From positions 992,001-1,056,000 of the forward strand of contig NZ_CP053831.1 of the NCBI RefSeq assembly GCF_013372205.1: a stretch of 64,000 nt of DNA. The letters run 5' to 3'. Position numbers and translations under genes: made by a program. Under the pieces are notes generated by a model. It had not been told where the DNA came from, did no database searches, and was given only the letters and a program-made list of their open reading frames with translations. This DNA is from Campylobacter mucosalis. GTDB lineage: Bacteria > Campylobacterota > Campylobacteria > Campylobacterales > Campylobacteraceae. The stretch's first letter is position 1; every line of letters starts with the position of its first letter. This document shows positions 20,213-29,621 of the stretch, in pieces.

Positions 20213-21226
20213 TTAAAGCTCAACATCTTCAAATTTTAATGGCGTTGCAAATGCTAAATCTCGCTTTGCTTTTTTGCCTAAAATTTCATCATAATAACGT
20301 GGATGAAGCCCATTTGATGGACGAACTGAACGCAAATTTTCAGGCGTAAAAATTTCTCCCTTTTTCATATCTTTTGCCACAAAAAGCGACCTTGCACTTT
20401 TGCGATTTTTAAGATTTATGCTGTAATCAACCTTGCCAAGTGCAAGAGCTGTATTTTTTACCGCCTCACTCATTGCTTTAAATTCATCATAATTTAACGA
20501 AAATCCACTATCTTCGCCACCAAGCGATCTATCAATCGTAAAGTGCTTTTCAATAACACTAACCCCAAGTGCAGTCGCCACAATAGGCACTTCAAGGCTC
20601 ATTGAGTGATCGCTTAATCCGACTTTTACGCCAAGTGGAGTTAGTTTTTCTAACATATCTTTAATGGTAAGCAAATTCATATCCTCAACCCTAGCTGGAT
20701 AACTTGAAGTGCATTTTAGTATCGTAATGTCGTTGTTGCCGACTTTTTTACACGCCTGTATGGCTTCAATAATCTCATCAAAGCTTGAAATTCCAGCCGA
20801 AATTATCATCGGCTTTTTAAATTTAGCAGCATAAGAGATTAACGCATAATCAATAGCTTCAAATGAGGCAATTTTATACATTGGCACATCTATGCTCTCT
20901 AAAAAATCAACCGCACTAAAATCAAATGGCGTTGAGAAAAAGCCAATATCAATACTTTTTGCATAGTCGCTAAGCTCACGCTGCCACTGCCACGGCGTGT
21001 ATGCCTTTGAGTAAAGCTCATAAAGACTTTGCCCAGCCCAAAGTCCATCATCTTGCGTCATAAAAATCTCATCTTTTGAATTTAGCGTGATTGTGTCAGC
21101 GGTATAGGTTTGAATTTTTACAGCATCAGCCCCAGCATCTTTTGCTGCTTTTATGATTTTTAGAGCCAAACTCTTATCTCCGCAGTGATTTGCCGACATT
21201 TCAGCGATGATAAATGGTCGTTTCAT
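20213..21226 (-). CDS. pseI: pseudaminic acid synthase (NeuB family)
   Basis: The 337-residue protein condenses a hexose with phosphoenolpyruvate to make a nine-carbon nonulosonic acid. It shows the NeuB TIM barrel (FIIAEMSANHCGDKSLALKII, DAVKIQTYTADTITL, LKCTSSYPARVEDMNL, VGLSDHS) and a C-terminal antifreeze-like SAF domain from about residue 280. PIAEMSANH-type starts and QTYTADT favour pseudaminic over sialic acid synthase. In Campylobacter this sugar decorates flagellin. It is the last gene of a four-gene block with a methyltransferase, an ATP-grasp gene and a TIM-barrel gene. Confidence 0.88.
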   Translation of the reverse strand: MKRPFIIAEMSANHCGDKSLALKIIKAAKDAGADAVKIQTYTADTITLNSKDEIFMTQDDGLWAGQSLYELYSKAYTPWQWQRELSDYAKSIDIGFFSTPFDFSAVDFLESIDVPMYKIASFEAIDYALISYAAKFKKPMIISAGISSFDEIIEAIQACKKVGNNDITILKCTSSYPARVEDMNLLTIKDMLEKLTPLGVKVGLSDHSMSLEVPIVATALGVSVIEKHFTIDRSLGGEDSGFSLNYDEFKAMSEAVKNTALALGKVDYSINLKNRKSARSLFVAKDMKKGEIFTPENLRSVRPSNGLHPRYYDEILGKKAKRDLAFATPLKFEDVEL

Positions 21227-21228
21227 TT

Positions 21229-21945
21229 TTAGTCCTTTTTAGCTCTCACTATCCAAAATGAGTTGAAAATTTTGCCATTATTTTGAGTAAATTCCTCTTT
21301 ATCAATGCTTAAAATTTTAAGTCCAGATTTGTTAAAAATTTCATTTAAATCATCAAGCGAATAAAACGAATATGTTAAATTTTCGTGGCTTTTTCTCGTT
21401 ATTTTATAGATATTTTCACCAATTTTTACTGCCTCATTTTTAAGTCCGTCGGTGTTGCTTCTAAGGTTTATAAAAATCTCGCCACCACTTTTTAACTGCG
21501 ATTTAAAATCGCTTAATAATTTTGCCGCTAAATCCTTGTGATAAAGGTGCAAAACACCCCAGCAAAGCACAGCATCAGCCCTAAAATCGCCTAAAATTTC
21601 ATCTAAATTTCTATCTTCATTTGAGTATAACTCTAACGAAGCATTTTCTAAATCAAATCGCCCTTGTCTAAACTCGCTTTTATCTTTTATAACGCCAAAT
21701 TTCAGAGCAGTAATTTCAAGCGGGGCTGTGTTAATATCAATGCCAACTAGCCGTTTTGAGCCACTATTAGCAAAAGCAAAAAGATGCCTACCAGTGGCAC
21801 AGCCATAATCAATCACGCTCTCTGGCTTAGTCATAGCAGCAAACCTAGCCACCGCTTCGTGCGGATAGATAAGATCGCCACTAACAGCAAGTTTATCCCA
21901 AATTTTTAACTGCTCTTTATAAAATTTAAAGTCATTATTTAACAT
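21229..21945 (-). CDS. class I SAM-dependent methyltransferase
   Basis: The 238-residue protein has motif I in VIDYGCATGRHLFAFANSG, an acidic post-I strand LVGIDINTA, and motif IV-like ADAVLCWGVLHLYHKD. The target is unknown, but it lies two bases from pseI and one base from the ATP-grasp gene, so modification of a nonulosonic acid or its glycan is likely. Confidence 0.82.
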   Translation of the reverse strand: MLNNDFKFYKEQLKIWDKLAVSGDLIYPHEAVARFAAMTKPESVIDYGCATGRHLFAFANSGSKRLVGIDINTAPLEITALKFGVIKDKSEFRQGRFDLENASLELYSNEDRNLDEILGDFRADAVLCWGVLHLYHKDLAAKLLSDFKSQLKSGGEIFINLRSNTDGLKNEAVKIGENIYKITRKSHENLTYSFYSLDDLNEIFNKSGLKILSIDKEEFTQNNGKIFNSFWIVRAKKD

Positions 21946-21946
21946 T

Positions 21947-23129
21947 TTATGCCTTTTTTAAAGTCTTTATTAGCTCATTTACGTGCTTAATGCACTCATT
22001 TTTATCGCTACCTAAAATCACGGCAAATCCCCTATTCATAATACTTTTGCCATCTTTTACTTCGCCTAAATTTTGGCTATTATTGCACTCATATTTTACG
22101 ATTTTAAACTCATCTTTTAAACGCATAAACTCATCAATCTCAAAGTCAAAATCAAAATACTTAATGAGTGCTTGTTTATAAAATTTTGGTGTAAAATCAA
22201 ATGGCAAATTCTGCATAAAATTTAGCCACTCATCAAGTAAACTAACGCCAGTTACCAGTCTAAGAAAAACACTGCTTAAATAGTGTCCGCTTGGGCGTGG
22301 GGCTAGCTCAATTATAAACACCGAGCCGTCATCTTTGATGATTACATCGGCATTTAAGAGAGAATTTTTAATCCCAAGTCTAGCCACTGCCTTTTGAATA
22401 TGCTTACTAACGGCTAAAACTTCGTTTATAGCGACATTTGCTACGCATTGACGAAATGGATAAGGGGTTATGATTTTCTCACGCATTAAAACGCTTTTAA
22501 AAACGCCGTCTATCACGACACCATCAACGCCAATTTCAGTGCCAAACACAAGAGTTTCAGCCAAAAAGTCCTCTTTAAAAACATCAATTTGACTTAAAAT
22601 TTTATCAAACTCATCTTTGTTAAAACATACCATAACATCTCTGCTACCACTGCCAAAACGTGGCTTTATGATGAGTGGAAATTCTTTTGGCGTGAAATTT
22701 TTAGTAATAATTTCGCAGTTTATATCTCGCAAATTTTGCTTCATCACGCCTATTTTTCTTCCAAAAAGCTCTCGCACCCCCCCCATTTAGGGCGTTATGA
22801 AAGGCTAATTTATCAGTGCAAAGATTAAGTGTATTAAAATCGTCTGTGTTTTTAATCTTAAAATACTCATTTATCGCGCCCGTTGTGATTAAAAATCTAC
22901 CTATTGGCACTGGCAAAACAAAGAGTGGATTTAAGCAGTTTTGCTTTAAAATTTCAATGATATTTTTTGGGTCTTTAATATCACAAACAAAGCCAAAATC
23001 GGCGATTTTTAACCCAGCAGCCTTGCTATCGCCATCAAATGCTGCCACCTTTAAACCACGCATTTTAGCCCTATTTATAGCAAAAACACTCTCAGCACTA
23101 GCCCCAATCACAACCGCTACATCTTGCAT
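21947..23129 (-). pseudogene. ATP-grasp enzyme, phase OFF by frameshift at a G8 tract
   Basis: Two overlapping frames make one gene. The 5' frame starts at 23129 (MQDVAVVIGASAESVFAINRA, a Rossmann-like pre-ATP-grasp domain) and reaches ALNGGG at the tract. The matching continuation is in the next frame (GGVRELFGRKIGVMKQ), with ATP-grasp core features such as FPLIIKPRFGSGSRDVM, GTEIGVDGVVIDGV and FIIELAPRPSGHYLSS. With eight G the 5' frame runs on to a stop near 22701; with seven (or ten) G both halves join into a full-length protein of about 394 residues. This is most likely a phase-variable gene in the OFF state rather than a dead one, since the rest is intact. Role: probably an ATP-dependent ligation on a sugar acid in the pseI block. 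Confidence 0.85.
22777..22784 (-). repeat. poly-G tract (G8, contingency locus)
   Basis: Eight C on the plus strand, so G8 in the coding strand of the ATP-grasp gene, exactly where its reading frame breaks. Homopolymeric G tracts of this kind are the standard slip sites in Campylobacter surface-modification genes. Confidence 0.9.
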
Positions 23130-23905
23130 AAAATTCCCTTTAAAAAATTACTATCTTTAATAAAATCATCTAAATTTTCACTGCTATTTTTGTTTGTTTC
23201 AATAGCGACTGGCTTGTTTTTGTCAATAATTTTTGCGATTTTTTCAAAGTCAAAACTGCCCTTGCCAAAATTTAAATGTGCGTCAAAAACGCTGGTGCTA
23301 TCGTTATCGCTTAGATGATAAACGGCTGGATTTAGCGAGTTTAAAAGCTCTAAATAGCCATAAATTTCAAGCCCCTGATAATTTGCAGAACAAATTGCGT
23401 GTCCGATATCAAGGCATATTTTAACGCCAGTTTGGGCGATGATTTTCTCTAAATCGCTAAAAGTTGAACCAACACAAAAAAGCTCCTTTTTATCCTTTGT
23501 AGGCACGATAAATGGCTTATTTTCAATGATAAAATCATATTTTTGCCTAAGATGTAAAATTTGATAAATGCTCTCATCAACGCTCCCGCCAATGCCCGGA
23601 TGAAAAAGCGTGTAAAATGCGTCTAAATTTTTAGCCCAAAAAAACGCCTCATCTGCCATTTTTTCGTTGCTTTCACGCTTTGATTTATTTGAGAAATCAA
23701 GCGAATGAGAAAAGTGCGGTGCGTGAATGGCAAATGGGATTTTTAGCTCATCTTTTAGCTCTTGCCACATTGGCAAAAAATCAGTCGTATTTGGCAAAGC
23801 ATAAAGCTCAATGTAGTCAAAATGTCCAGCCCTGTAAAGCTGTTTAGCAGGTAAAATGTAGTTTTGATTGTGCGACCAAAGTTTAAGTCCAAGATTATTT
23901 TGCAT
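23117..23905 (-). CDS. xylose-isomerase-like TIM barrel protein (sugar isomerase/epimerase family)
   Basis: The 262-residue protein resembles AP-endonuclease-2/sugar phosphate isomerase barrels. Candidate metal ligands appear in order: PFAIHAPHFSHSLDF, TLFHPGIGG, FIIENKPF, KICLDIGHA, VYHLSDND and PVAIETNK. The substrate is unknown; membership of the pseI block suggests it acts on the sugar moiety. It overlaps the start of the ATP-grasp gene by 13 bases and is the first gene of the block. Confidence 0.78.
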   Translation of the reverse strand: MQNNLGLKLWSHNQNYILPAKQLYRAGHFDYIELYALPNTTDFLPMWQELKDELKIPFAIHAPHFSHSLDFSNKSKRESNEKMADEAFFWAKNLDAFYTLFHPGIGGSVDESIYQILHLRQKYDFIIENKPFIVPTKDKKELFCVGSTFSDLEKIIAQTGVKICLDIGHAICSANYQGLEIYGYLELLNSLNPAVYHLSDNDSTSVFDAHLNFGKGSFDFEKIAKIIDKNKPVAIETNKNSSENLDDFIKDSNFLKGILCKM

Positions 23906-23976
23906 ACTTTACCTTAAAATCTTTGGTGCAATTATAGACTTAAAAATATAAAAGGTGCATTAAAGTTTTTATTATG

Positions 23977-23982
23977 TATAAT
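23977..23982 (+). promoter_or_regulatory. -10 box for nusA
   Basis: TATAAT preceded by TG, 52 bases before the preferred nusA ATG. An in-frame ATG at 23974 lies inside this element, which argues against using that as the start. Confidence 0.65.
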
Positions 23983-24033
23983 CGCCAAACTTCAAAAGCT
24001 AAATTCCCAAAATTTATCAAAATCGGAGCAAAA

Positions 24034-25131
24034 ATGGAGAGAATATCAGATATTATTGAATCAATAGCAAATGAAAAAGGGCTTGATATAAACGAAGTAA
24101 AAGAGCGTGTAAAACGCGCAATAATCAACACAGCAAAGCACGTTTATGGGCAAAATTACGAATACGACGTGGTTATTGACAGCAGTAAAAATGTAAAACT
24201 TTATCAGAAAATTTCGGTAGTAGAAAATGATGATGAGCGTTTAAATGAGGACAATGAGCATTTTATCAGTATCAAAGAGGCAAAAAAGATTGATAATCAA
24301 ATAGAACTTGGCGATGAGCTAACCTACGAGCTAAGTCTTGATAACCTTGGCAGAACGGCAGCCCAGACGCTTCATAAAGAGCTTGAATATCACATCCAAA
24401 GGCTAGTTGAAGAGCAAATTTTTCACAAATACACCGATATGCAGGGGCAAATCGTCTTTGGCTCGGTAGTTAGGGTTGATGAGAATGAAAATACATTTAT
24501 TGAGATTGATGAACTTAGGGCGATTTTGCCACGTAAAAACCGCATAAAGGGCGAGAAATTCGCTGTTGGCGATGTCGTAAAAGCAGTAATTAGAAAGGTT
24601 ATTGCTGATAAAAATTTAGGCATAAAAGTAGAACTTTCAAGAACTTCACCAAAATTCCTTGAAGCGCTCTTAAAATCAGAGGTGCCTGAGATTAAGGACG
24701 GAGCGATTATTATTCACAATAGTGCCAGGATTCCGGGTGAGCGAGCCAAAGTCGCCCTAATCTCAACCACACCAAACATTGACCCAATCGGCGCGACGGT
24801 TGGTACAAAAGGCGTTAGGATAAATGCAGTAAGCAAGGAGTTAAACGGCGAAAATATTGATGTTGTCGAATACTCAAGCGAACCTGCGATATTTATCACT
24901 CGCGCGATGAGCCCAGCAATAATTAGCGCCGTTAGCATAGATGGACAAAAGGCAACTTTAAGTTTAGTTAGCGAACAAAAGAGCAAAGCTATCGGAAAAA
25001 GCGGCATAAACATAAGACTTGCGAGTATGCTAACAGGCTTTGAGATAGAGCTAAATGAGATAGGAAACAACGAAAAATCATCTAACAACAACGGACTACA
25101 AGGACTAAAAGCACTATTTGGCGAACTATAA
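24034..25131 (+). CDS. nusA: transcription termination/antitermination factor NusA
   Basis: NusA binds RNA polymerase and controls pausing, termination and antitermination. The product (365 residues) starts MERISDIIESIANEKGL, has an S1 domain around GQIVFGSVVRVDENENTFIEI, and two KH domains with DPIGATVGTKGVRINAVSKEL and KAIGKSGINIRLAS. It lacks the C-terminal acidic repeats of E. coli NusA, as usual for this group. GGAG precedes the ATG at 24034. Confidence 0.95.
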   Translation: MERISDIIESIANEKGLDINEVKERVKRAIINTAKHVYGQNYEYDVVIDSSKNVKLYQKISVVENDDERLNEDNEHFISIKEAKKIDNQIELGDELTYELSLDNLGRTAAQTLHKELEYHIQRLVEEQIFHKYTDMQGQIVFGSVVRVDENENTFIEIDELRAILPRKNRIKGEKFAVGDVVKAVIRKVIADKNLGIKVELSRTSPKFLEALLKSEVPEIKDGAIIIHNSARIPGERAKVALISTTPNIDPIGATVGTKGVRINAVSKELNGENIDVVEYSSEPAIFITRAMSPAIISAVSIDGQKATLSLVSEQKSKAIGKSGINIRLASMLTGFEIELNEIGNNEKSSNNNGLQGLKALFGEL

Positions 25132-26949
25132 TCAAAGAGCCATTTTGGCTCTTTCTAGCCTATCTTTTGCGATCTGGGCTAAATTTTCTTCGTATTCATA
25201 AAAATTAAATGTCGCTCCGTGCTGTGCTGTACCGTCAAGAATATCGCCACTTTGGCGGTTTTTTAGATCAATCTGGGCGATTTTAAACCCGTCAAGCGTG
25301 TTTGAAAACTCAACTAAACGCTTTGGTGGATTTTTAAGCTTTGTGTATAAAAAGCAGTATCCGTCTCCACCATTTCGCCCCACACGACCACGAAGCTGAT
25401 GAAGTGTAGCAAGTCCTAAACGCTCAGCTCCAACGACTAAAATCGTGCTAAGACGAGGCAACGATATGCCTACTTCAACGATAGTCGTGGCTAAAAGCAA
25501 GTCGCCATTTTGCCTAAAATCAAGCAAAACTTGCTCTTTTTGCCTATCTTTGCCGTGCGTGATATAGACATTTTTGAAATTTTCTAGCCAGAAATTTTGA
25601 GCTTCGCTTAGGCTTTGGTAGTTAAAATTTTCTGAACTCTCAACAAGTGGATAGACGATGATTGCTTGATGGCCTTTTGAAATTTCACTTCTTAAATGGG
25701 CTAAAAATGCGCTAAATCCGCTGTTTTGTAAAATTTGTGTTTTGATGTTTTTCTTAAAAGGCATCTGTTTTAAGAAGCTAAAATCTACAAGCGATGACTG
25801 GATTAGGCTTAGCGTTCTTGGTATTGGCGTGGCAGAAAACTGCACGAAAGTTGTGCGTTTTTCTCCGTCTTTTACCAGCTCGTCAATCTTTGCTCTTTGG
25901 TTTGAGCCAAAGCGGTGTTGCTCGTCAATCATAATAATATTTGCCTTTGGCAACTCCTTAAACAAAAGCACGTGAGTGCCGATGATAAAGCAAGGCTCAT
26001 CTAAATTTACATTTTTTTCGCCACTTTTTACTAGCAAAATTTTCATAAATTTTGGTAGTAACCTAATGGCTTCTGTGTAAATTTGCTCGGCTAAAATGCT
26101 AGTTGGTGCCATTAAAATGGCCTTTTTAGGATAAACGCTTAGTGCTGCTGCTAAAATCACTAGGGTTTTACCGCTGCCAACATCGCCCATTACGACACGG
26201 CGTTTTGCCTGAGGGCTAACTAAATCGGATCTGATGTCGTTTATGGCGTTTTTTTGGTCGTTTGTAGGTGTAAATGGCAGGGTGTTTAGCCACTCATCTA
26301 TGTTAAAAAGCTCTGTTGTTTTGTTTAAAAAGTGCGTTTTTTTACCGCTTAGCTTTTTGATGTAGTTAAAAATTTCAACAAATTTTAGCGTTTCTAGCCC
26401 AGTATTTTGGCTTTTTAGAGCATTTAGCATATCAATGCTCCCGCTATCTGCTTTTTGAAAATTTAGTAAAAAATCAGCTTCATTTTCATTTAATCCTTCG
26501 CCTAAAAGATTATCTTTTGTTACATATTTTGCGATTAAAGTCGCGATTTTTTCATCTTTTAAATCGGCTTTAAATTTTGGCTTAATCTGCCCTGTTTTGG
26601 TTAAAATTTTTGGATTTGTGATTTGATAAGAGCCGTAATTAAACGTGCAGTTGCCGTGTAAAATCATCTCTTTATCACGCTTAAAAACTCCGTAATGCCA
26701 AGGTTTTGCGTTAAAAATGACAATTTTAATTTCCACATCCCAGGTCTGGCAAAATGCGTTAATTATCAAAAGTCCGCCATTAGCTCTTCTTTGGTCACCA
26801 ACCTTTACAGCCACGCAAACATCGCCATTTTTTGGCTCGTTTGAGATCGTGCTATCCTCAAAGCTTTTTGGCAAAAAAAGTGCTAAATCAAGCAGTGAAA
26901 TGACGCCGATTTTGGCTAAATCGGCTCTGTCTGTTAGCTCAAATTTCAT
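25132..26949 (-). CDS. recG: ATP-dependent DNA helicase RecG
   Basis: RecG remodels stalled forks and recombination intermediates. The 605-residue protein has a wedge/OB region (to about residue 210), Walker A VMGDVGSGKTLV, motif II IMIDEQHRFG, TTFVQFSATPIPRTLSL, ATTIVEVGISLPRLS and HQLRGRVGRNGGDGYC. It is shorter than E. coli RecG (693), with a trimmed N-terminus typical of Campylobacter. It overlaps the M16 gene by 11 bases. Confidence 0.95.
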   Translation of the reverse strand: MKFELTDRADLAKIGVISLLDLALFLPKSFEDSTISNEPKNGDVCVAVKVGDQRRANGGLLIINAFCQTWDVEIKIVIFNAKPWHYGVFKRDKEMILHGNCTFNYGSYQITNPKILTKTGQIKPKFKADLKDEKIATLIAKYVTKDNLLGEGLNENEADFLLNFQKADSGSIDMLNALKSQNTGLETLKFVEIFNYIKKLSGKKTHFLNKTTELFNIDEWLNTLPFTPTNDQKNAINDIRSDLVSPQAKRRVVMGDVGSGKTLVILAAALSVYPKKAILMAPTSILAEQIYTEAIRLLPKFMKILLVKSGEKNVNLDEPCFIIGTHVLLFKELPKANIIMIDEQHRFGSNQRAKIDELVKDGEKRTTFVQFSATPIPRTLSLIQSSLVDFSFLKQMPFKKNIKTQILQNSGFSAFLAHLRSEISKGHQAIIVYPLVESSENFNYQSLSEAQNFWLENFKNVYITHGKDRQKEQVLLDFRQNGDLLLATTIVEVGISLPRLSTILVVGAERLGLATLHQLRGRVGRNGGDGYCFLYTKLKNPPKRLVEFSNTLDGFKIAQIDLKNRQSGDILDGTAQHGATFNFYEYEENLAQIAKDRLERAKMAL

Positions 26950-28165
26950 CTCTTAAAATACAAAAGCTAAGTTTGCTAATCTCATCGTGAGAAGCGATAA
27001 AATCGTTAATCTCGTTTAGTTTTAGCCCTTTTATCTTTTCAAGCTCATCTAAAAACGAGCCGAGCTTTACGCCCCTGTAAAATTCGCCATAAGCGATATC
27101 AAGCCTACGAAATAGCGTTTCAAGCCGAAGTGGTAGTGAGCCGACTAAAAATTTCTTAGCCTGTTCTAGCTCGTTTTTGCTTATGCCTGATTTTATAAAT
27201 TTATTAAACTCATCTTTAACGACGCCAACCGCCTCGTCTTTACTCTCATTTTTAGTTTGCAAGTAGCCAAAAATTTGCGAGTGGCTTAAATTTAGCACGT
27301 TTTTGGCGTATGCTGAGTAGGCTAGTCCTCTTTTTACGCGGATTTGCTCCATTAAACGTGAGCCAAAACCGCTCTCGCCAAGCACAAAGGTTGCCACACT
27401 AGCCTTGTAACGCTCATCATCACTTACATTATATGGCGAACCAAAGTAAATGTAGGCTTGTTCGCTTGGTTTTACTATCTCTTTTAGTTGCTCGTTTTGG
27501 CTGGTTTTTAGCCTTTTTAGCTCGTTTTTTACGCCCTCTTTTAAAATTTCAAGCGGACTTTTTAAAATTTCAAGCTCGCTTGCCTTAACATCTCCGCCAA
27601 AGACGATAAAAAGGTTATTTAACACTAAATTTTGGCTAAAAAACGCCCTTATCTCATCTAAATTTATGCTTTTTACGCTCTCGTTTGTGCCGATACTTGG
27701 GTAGCTTAGATTTGTTTTTGGGTATAAAATTTCAAACAAGCCCCACTTTGCTAGGTAGTCGTTATCATTTTGATTACTTGCGATATCGCCAAGCGTGATA
27801 GTTTGGCACTTTTTTAGGATCTCATTGCTAAAATTTGGCTCTTTTAGCAGTTTAGTTAGCATATTTACGCCAAAGCTAAAATGCTCTTTTAGGCAGTTTA
27901 GCTCAATTAAAAATGTCTCAAAACCAGCACTCACATTTAGGCTAATCGCCCTTTTTTCAAGCTCTTTTGCAAAGCCCTCCCAGCCTAAAATTTTATCGCC
28001 CTCATTTAGCATAAGTGCCGTCATTTTTGCCACACCGCTTTTTTGCTCACTGCATACGCCAGATGCCCTAAAAACTAGCTTTAAGCTTACTATGGGTAGT
28101 GAGTTTTGACTCTCAAAAACGACTGGAATTTTTATGTTTTTAACGTTTAAATCTAAAATTTTCAT
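26939..28165 (-). CDS. M16 (insulinase-type) peptidase homologue lacking the zinc motif
   Basis: The 408-residue protein has two M16 lobes, with the C-terminal RLMEQIRVKRGLAYSAYAKN block clear. Where active M16 enzymes have HxxEH, this protein reads SGVAKMTALMLNEGDK, without the histidines. It is therefore probably non-catalytic, like the inactive partner subunits of two-chain M16 proteases, or it acts with another M16 protein. It lies between mqnC and recG, abutting both. Confidence 0.82.
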   Translation of the reverse strand: MKILDLNVKNIKIPVVFESQNSLPIVSLKLVFRASGVCSEQKSGVAKMTALMLNEGDKILGWEGFAKELEKRAISLNVSAGFETFLIELNCLKEHFSFGVNMLTKLLKEPNFSNEILKKCQTITLGDIASNQNDNDYLAKWGLFEILYPKTNLSYPSIGTNESVKSINLDEIRAFFSQNLVLNNLFIVFGGDVKASELEILKSPLEILKEGVKNELKRLKTSQNEQLKEIVKPSEQAYIYFGSPYNVSDDERYKASVATFVLGESGFGSRLMEQIRVKRGLAYSAYAKNVLNLSHSQIFGYLQTKNESKDEAVGVVKDEFNKFIKSGISKNELEQAKKFLVGSLPLRLETLFRRLDIAYGEFYRGVKLGSFLDELEKIKGLKLNEINDFIASHDEISKLSFCILRDEI

Positions 28166-29212
28166 CTAAAATCTCTCTAAAATATCGTAGTTTGTATTGC
28201 GTTTTGCTGGATTTTCGCCTATATCTTTAATAAGCTCTATCATCTGTGCTTGATTCATTCTAAACTCTGCTCCTGCGGCTTTTACGACATTTTCTTCCAT
28301 CATCGTTGAGCCTAAGTCATTTGCACCAAAAAGCAAGGCAAGTTGCCCTACATAGCTACCCTGCGTGACCCAGCTACTTTGGATATTTTTAAAGTTATCC
28401 AAAAACAGCCTTGAAACGGCAAGTAGTCTTAAATAGCGATTTGAACTTTGCTTTTGTATTTCTGGGTGCTGCGCCATTAATTTTGTATTTAACCCTTGAA
28501 AACTCCATAAAATAAATGCTCTAAAACCGCCTGTAATGTCTTGTAAATTTCTAATATGCTCCCAGTGCTTAACAATCTCGTGCGTAGTTTCAACCGTGCC
28601 AAACATCATCGTTGCTGTTGATTTTAGTCCCACGCCGTGAGCTTCTTGGTGGATTTTTAGCCACGTAGCGGTATCGCATTTTTTTGGAGCGATGATGTCG
28701 CGGACTCTATCGCTTAAAATTTCAGCCCCAGCACCCGGTATTGAGTAAAGCCCCTTTGCTTTTAATCTTTGTAAAACTTCAAGGGTTGAGATCTTTGAGA
28801 CTCTTGCGATGTAGTCTATCTCTACTGCCGAAAAGCCGTGTACGTCAATGCTAGGATAGTTTTTACTTATAAATTCCAAAAGCTCTTCATACCACTCTAT
28901 TTTTAGCTTTGGATGAACGCCGCCTTGAAAGAGAATTTGCGTCCCACCAATCTCTAAAAGTTCATCAATCTTTTTACCTATCTCATCAAAGCTTAAAACG
29001 TAAGCCTCATCCTCTTTTGCGTGGCGATAAAATGCACAAAATTTGCAATCAACCCAGCAAACATTTGTGTAATTTATATTTCTATCAACGATAAAAGTTG
29101 TCGTTTTATCAGGGTGAAGCTCACGCTTTTTTGCAAGTGCTAGTCGCCCAAGCTCGGTAAGCTCGGCGTTTTCTATCAAATCAACGGCCTCATCAACACT
29201 AAGTCTTTTCAA
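28166..29212 (-). CDS. mqnC: dehypoxanthine futalosine cyclase (radical SAM)
   Basis: MqnC cyclises dehypoxanthine futalosine in the futalosine route to menaquinone, used by Campylobacter instead of the MenFD pathway. The radical SAM cluster motif is in NVCWVDCKFCAFYRH, preceded by ITFI-type TTTFIVDRNINYTN; later blocks include LFQGGVHPKLKIEWYEEL and YSIPGAGAEILSDRVRD. Two TTG starts are possible, at 29248 and 29212. I prefer 29212 (KRLSVDEAV) because AAAGG lies seven bases upstream. Confidence 0.93.
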   Translation of the reverse strand: MKRLSVDEAVDLIENAELTELGRLALAKKRELHPDKTTTFIVDRNINYTNVCWVDCKFCAFYRHAKEDEAYVLSFDEIGKKIDELLEIGGTQILFQGGVHPKLKIEWYEELLEFISKNYPSIDVHGFSAVEIDYIARVSKISTLEVLQRLKAKGLYSIPGAGAEILSDRVRDIIAPKKCDTATWLKIHQEAHGVGLKSTATMMFGTVETTHEIVKHWEHIRNLQDITGGFRAFILWSFQGLNTKLMAQHPEIQKQSSNRYLRLLAVSRLFLDNFKNIQSSWVTQGSYVGQLALLFGANDLGSTMMEENVVKAAGAEFRMNQAQMIELIKDIGENPAKRNTNYDILERF

Positions 29213-29276
29213 ATTTTTACCTTTTAAATTTTTGGCAAAGTGTAGCAAAATTTAGCTTTTAAAAAGTAAATTTTAG

Positions 29277-29282
29277 TAAAAT
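29277..29282 (+). promoter_or_regulatory. -10-like element before the Cys/His lipoprotein gene
   Basis: TAAAAT, 28 bases before the ATG at 29311 in the AT-rich gap between divergent genes; no clear -35. Confidence 0.45.
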
Positions 29283-29310
29283 AGCTAGAAATTTTTTAAA
29301 AGGAGAAAAG

Positions 29311-29586
29311 ATGAAAAAATTTCTAATTTTTATTGCAAGTGTTGCACTTTTTGTTGGTTGTGCCAAAAGCCCTGAACCTACAAATGCAGGTATGTCCAAT
29401 AAATGCGACTGTATGGCAAAGATAAAAGAGGCTCAAGCAAAAGCTGGTTGTAACGCCAAAGCTAATTGCAATATGCAAATGCCAAATGATAGCCACCACA
29501 AAGGCGTGTCAAAAGATGCAAAAATGCCAAATGACAAGGCTCATCAAAACCTAATGCATCAAGACTGCCCTGTGCATAAACACTAA
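29311..29586 (+). CDS. Cys/His/Met-rich small lipoprotein, likely metal-binding
   Basis: The 91-residue precursor has a signal peptide ending in lipobox LFVGC (Cys17), so the mature protein is a lipoprotein of about 75 residues. The mature part carries several cysteines (KCDCMAK, GCNAKANCNMQM, DCPVHKH) and many His and Met, a composition that suggests soft-metal binding such as copper. No family is recognised. AAAAGGAG precedes the ATG, and an NlpE-like gene follows. Confidence 0.7.
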   Translation: MKKFLIFIASVALFVGCAKSPEPTNAGMSNKCDCMAKIKEAQAKAGCNAKANCNMQMPNDSHHKGVSKDAKMPNDKAHQNLMHQDCPVHKH

Positions 29587-29592
29587 AATTTA

Positions 29593-29610
29593 GGGGCTAT
29601 GCCCCTTTTT
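29593..29610 (+). terminator. rho-independent terminator
   Basis: GGGGC-TAT-GCCCC stem-loop followed by T5, just after the small lipoprotein gene. It probably causes at least partial termination before the NlpE-like gene. Confidence 0.75.
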
Positions 29611-29621
29611 ACAGGAAAAAT

